From Nitrospirota bacterium (GTDB lineage Bacteria; Nitrospirota; UBA9217): a stretch of 64,000 nucleotides of DNA. Both the position numbers and the translations under genes were made by a program. The notes beneath the pieces are model-generated. The model searched no databases, was not told the origin of the DNA, and saw nothing but the letters and a program-made list of their open reading frames with translations. The stretch is from the NCBI GenBank assembly GCA_035516965.1, contig DATIZR010000027.1, positions 1 through 64,000 of the forward strand, written 5' to 3'. Every line of letters starts with the position of its first letter. Position 1 is the stretch's first letter. This document shows, in pieces, positions 62,593 to 64,000 of the stretch.

Positions 62593-63363
62593 ATGGGTTT
62601 TTCCATCGCAGTCGCAGGCAAGGGCGGCACGGGCAAGACCAGCCTCTGCGGCCTCACAATCCGATACTTGACAGAGAACAGACGCGGTGCGGTGCTCGCC
62701 GTGGACGCGGACGCCAATGCGAACCTGAACGACGTGCTCGGCGTCAAGGTCCACGCCACCGTGGGGAAGCTGCGGGAGACCTCCCTCGAAGCGGTCAAGT
62801 CCACGGCGCCCCGGCCGGGCGGCATGAGCATGGAGCAGCTCTTCGACTACCAGATCCAGCAGGCGATCATCGAGGCAAAGGGCTTCGACCTGCTCGTGAT
62901 GGGACGGCCCGAAGGCGCGGGCTGCTACTGCGCGGCAAACAACATCATCCGCAAGTACATGGACAAGCTGGCGGACAATTATCCCTACACGGTCATGGAT
63001 AATGAGGCGGGCCTCGAGCATCTGTCCCGCCGTACGACACAGGACACGGATCTCCTGCTCATCATCAGCGACTCCTCCGTCCGCGGGGTCATGACGGCCG
63101 GCCGGATCGGCGCGCTGATCAAGGAACTGAACCTGAACGTCAAGCGCACGGCGCTCATCGTGAACCGGGTGCAGGACGGGACGAGCGAGGACAAGTCGCT
63201 CCGGCAGGCGATCACGCAGCAGGGCGTGGAGTTCGCGGGATTCGTTCCTGCGGACGACCTGATCTTTGAATATGACCTGAATGGAAAGCCGTTGATCCAG
63301 CTTCCAGCGGGTTCAAAGGCGCTCAAAGAGTATTACCTCATTCTCGACAAGCTGATCCCATAA
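62593..63363 (+). CDS. cooC: CooC-type ATPase 2
   Basis: A 256-residue MinD/CooC-family ATPase with Walker A G-K-G-G-T-G-K-T-S at 9-17 and the metal-binding C-Y-C (Cys111, Cys113) in G-A-G-C-Y-C-A-A-N-N. The sequence around the cysteines differs from CooC1 (A-A-N-N instead of P-E-H-V). It may serve a different nickel enzyme such as acetyl-CoA synthase, which is inferred. The ATG at 62593 is chosen at the family start. Confidence 0.87.
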   Translation: MGFSIAVAGKGGTGKTSLCGLTIRYLTENRRGAVLAVDADANANLNDVLGVKVHATVGKLRETSLEAVKSTAPRPGGMSMEQLFDYQIQQAIIEAKGFDLLVMGRPEGAGCYCAANNIIRKYMDKLADNYPYTVMDNEAGLEHLSRRTTQDTDLLLIISDSSVRGVMTAGRIGALIKELNLNVKRTALIVNRVQDGTSEDKSLRQAITQQGVEFAGFVPADDLIFEYDLNGKPLIQLPAGSKALKEYYLILDKLIP

Positions 63364-63366
63364 CGT

Positions 63367-64000
63367 ATGACCTCCAAAACCGTTGCAATCATCGGTGCAG
63401 GTCGTGTCGGCAGTTCCGTGGGGTTTCTGCTTGCCAAGGCGGGGTTTCAGGTGGGGGCGGTCGTGGCGCGGTCGTTAGCGTCTGCACAGGCGGCTGCGGA
63501 CTTCATCGGTTCGGGAGAGCCGACCACGAACGCGGTGAGCGCAGCATCAAAGGCTGATATCGTATTCATTACCACTCCCGACAGGGTCATCCAAGAGGTA
63601 TGCAGGACCATCGCTGCCGGGCAAGGCTTGAAGCCGGGCGCACTCGTGGTCCATATGTCGGGCGCTCACTCGCTCAGCCTGCTCGATTCGGCGGGGAAGG
63701 CGGGGGCGTTCCGGGCAGTGCTACACCCGCTCCAGTCGCTGGCGAGCAGGGAGCAGGGGGTCAAGACGCTCCCGGGCTCTTATTTCCGCGTTGAAGCGGA
63801 CGCCGCGGCATCGGATGATGCCAGGGCGATCGTTGCGGCACTCGGGGGCGTCGAGCTTGCGATGCCGAAGTGGAGCTCGGACAGGGACTCGGCGGCATTG
63901 TACCACGCGGGCGCAGTGGCGGTTTCAAACTACTTCGTGGCCCTGATCGACTACGGCCTCAAGTTCTATGAGACCCTGGGTGCAGATAAAAAGGAAGCGC
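63367..64000 (+). CDS. Rossmann-like DUF2520 dehydrogenase (truncated by window)
   Basis: The first 211 residues of a protein that continues beyond the window. An N-terminal Rossmann fold (I-I-G-A-G-R-V-G-S-S-V-G) resembles F420/NADP-dependent oxidoreductases, and the next part has H-M-S-G-A-H-S-L and H-P-L-Q-S-L typical of DUF2520 proteins. It starts four bases after the second cooC. Substrate unknown. Confidence 0.85.
   Translation, partial: MTSKTVAIIGAGRVGSSVGFLLAKAGFQVGAVVARSLASAQAAADFIGSGEPTTNAVSAASKADIVFITTPDRVIQEVCRTIAAGQGLKPGALVVHMSGAHSLSLLDSAGKAGAFRAVLHPLQSLASREQGVKTLPGSYFRVEADAAASDDARAIVAALGGVELAMPKWSSDRDSAALYHAGAVAVSNYFVALIDYGLKFYETLGADKKEA

Noticed and set aside
1-64000. CRISPR arrays, tRNA or rRNA genes, integrases
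   Set aside because: No regularly spaced repeats, no cloverleaf with GGTTCRA arm at a plausible position, and no recognisable rRNA or recombinase sequence were seen.

Overview
The window is about 60% G+C, densely coded bacterial chromosome with no phage, plasmid, rRNA, tRNA or CRISPR content that I can see. Gene content points to a strictly or facultatively anaerobic autotroph using the Wood-Ljungdahl (acetyl-CoA) route: HdrCBA, MvhD, MetV and MetF in one run, two CooC-type nickel-insertion ATPases, a tungstate ABC transporter, system II cytochrome c maturation (ResB/CcsA), ThyX, and a large two-component and c-di-GMP signalling complement. Nitrospirota (Thermodesulfovibrionia-like) or a Desulfobacterota relative fits best; this is inference from gene content, not a phylogeny.

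Layout. 1-5.4 kb (minus): a signalling operon, PocR-GAF-GGDEF cyclase, AAA ATPase/anti-sigma-kinase fusion, STAS protein, GAF-HD-GYP phosphodiesterase. 5.4-6.2 kb: non-coding, with an AT-rich island. 6.2-16 kb: CpXC protein, a ParC/GyrA-type topoisomerase subunit without a partner, YjbQ, FtsH, two Slp lipoproteins, small proteins, HU, CcsA and ResB. 16-21.5 kb: mnmA, then a tungstate locus: ModE-type HTH regulator, three TupA-like binding proteins, TupB, TupC. 21.5-25 kb: GAF protein, receiver protein, a secreted protein, a His-rich mini-lipoprotein, YaeQ. 25.4-29.6 kb: one 1401-residue fused acyl-CoA dehydratase activase/dehydratase-like protein. 29.7-32.3 kb (minus): pterin operon phhB-folM-folB-folK-folE. 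32.5-35.4 kb: FAD oxidoreductase, a frameshifted small gene, rlmN. 35.7-48 kb: a chemosensory operon with two MCPs, two CheA paralogues, CheY-like receivers, CheW, CheR, CheD, CheB, followed by a PhnD-like binding protein. 49-51.4 kb (minus): VWA membrane protein and coiled-coil partner. 51.5-64 kb (plus): C1/folate region cooC, 5-formyl-THF cyclo-ligase, folE, hdrC-hdrB-hdrA-mvhD-metV-metF, panB, thyX, cooC, and a truncated DUF2520-type dehydrogenase.

How they fit together. The C1 region would deliver electrons through an Hdr/Mvh-type flavin/Fe-S module to MetVF for methylene-THF reduction; ThyX and PanB consume the same methylene-THF; the cyclo-ligase returns 5-formyl-THF to the pool; FolE starts folate synthesis. 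TupABC would supply tungsten, plausibly for formate dehydrogenase or aldehyde oxidoreductases encoded elsewhere. The strongest individual result is that mvhD reads through an in-frame UGA at the position of a conserved cysteine, with a hairpin at the right distance to be a bacterial SECIS element: a selenoprotein that standard gene calling truncates. Other notable points are a split regulator/binding-protein pair in the tungstate locus, a multibranched inverted repeat before tupB, two small genes missed by length cut-offs, and small dispersed inverted repeats.
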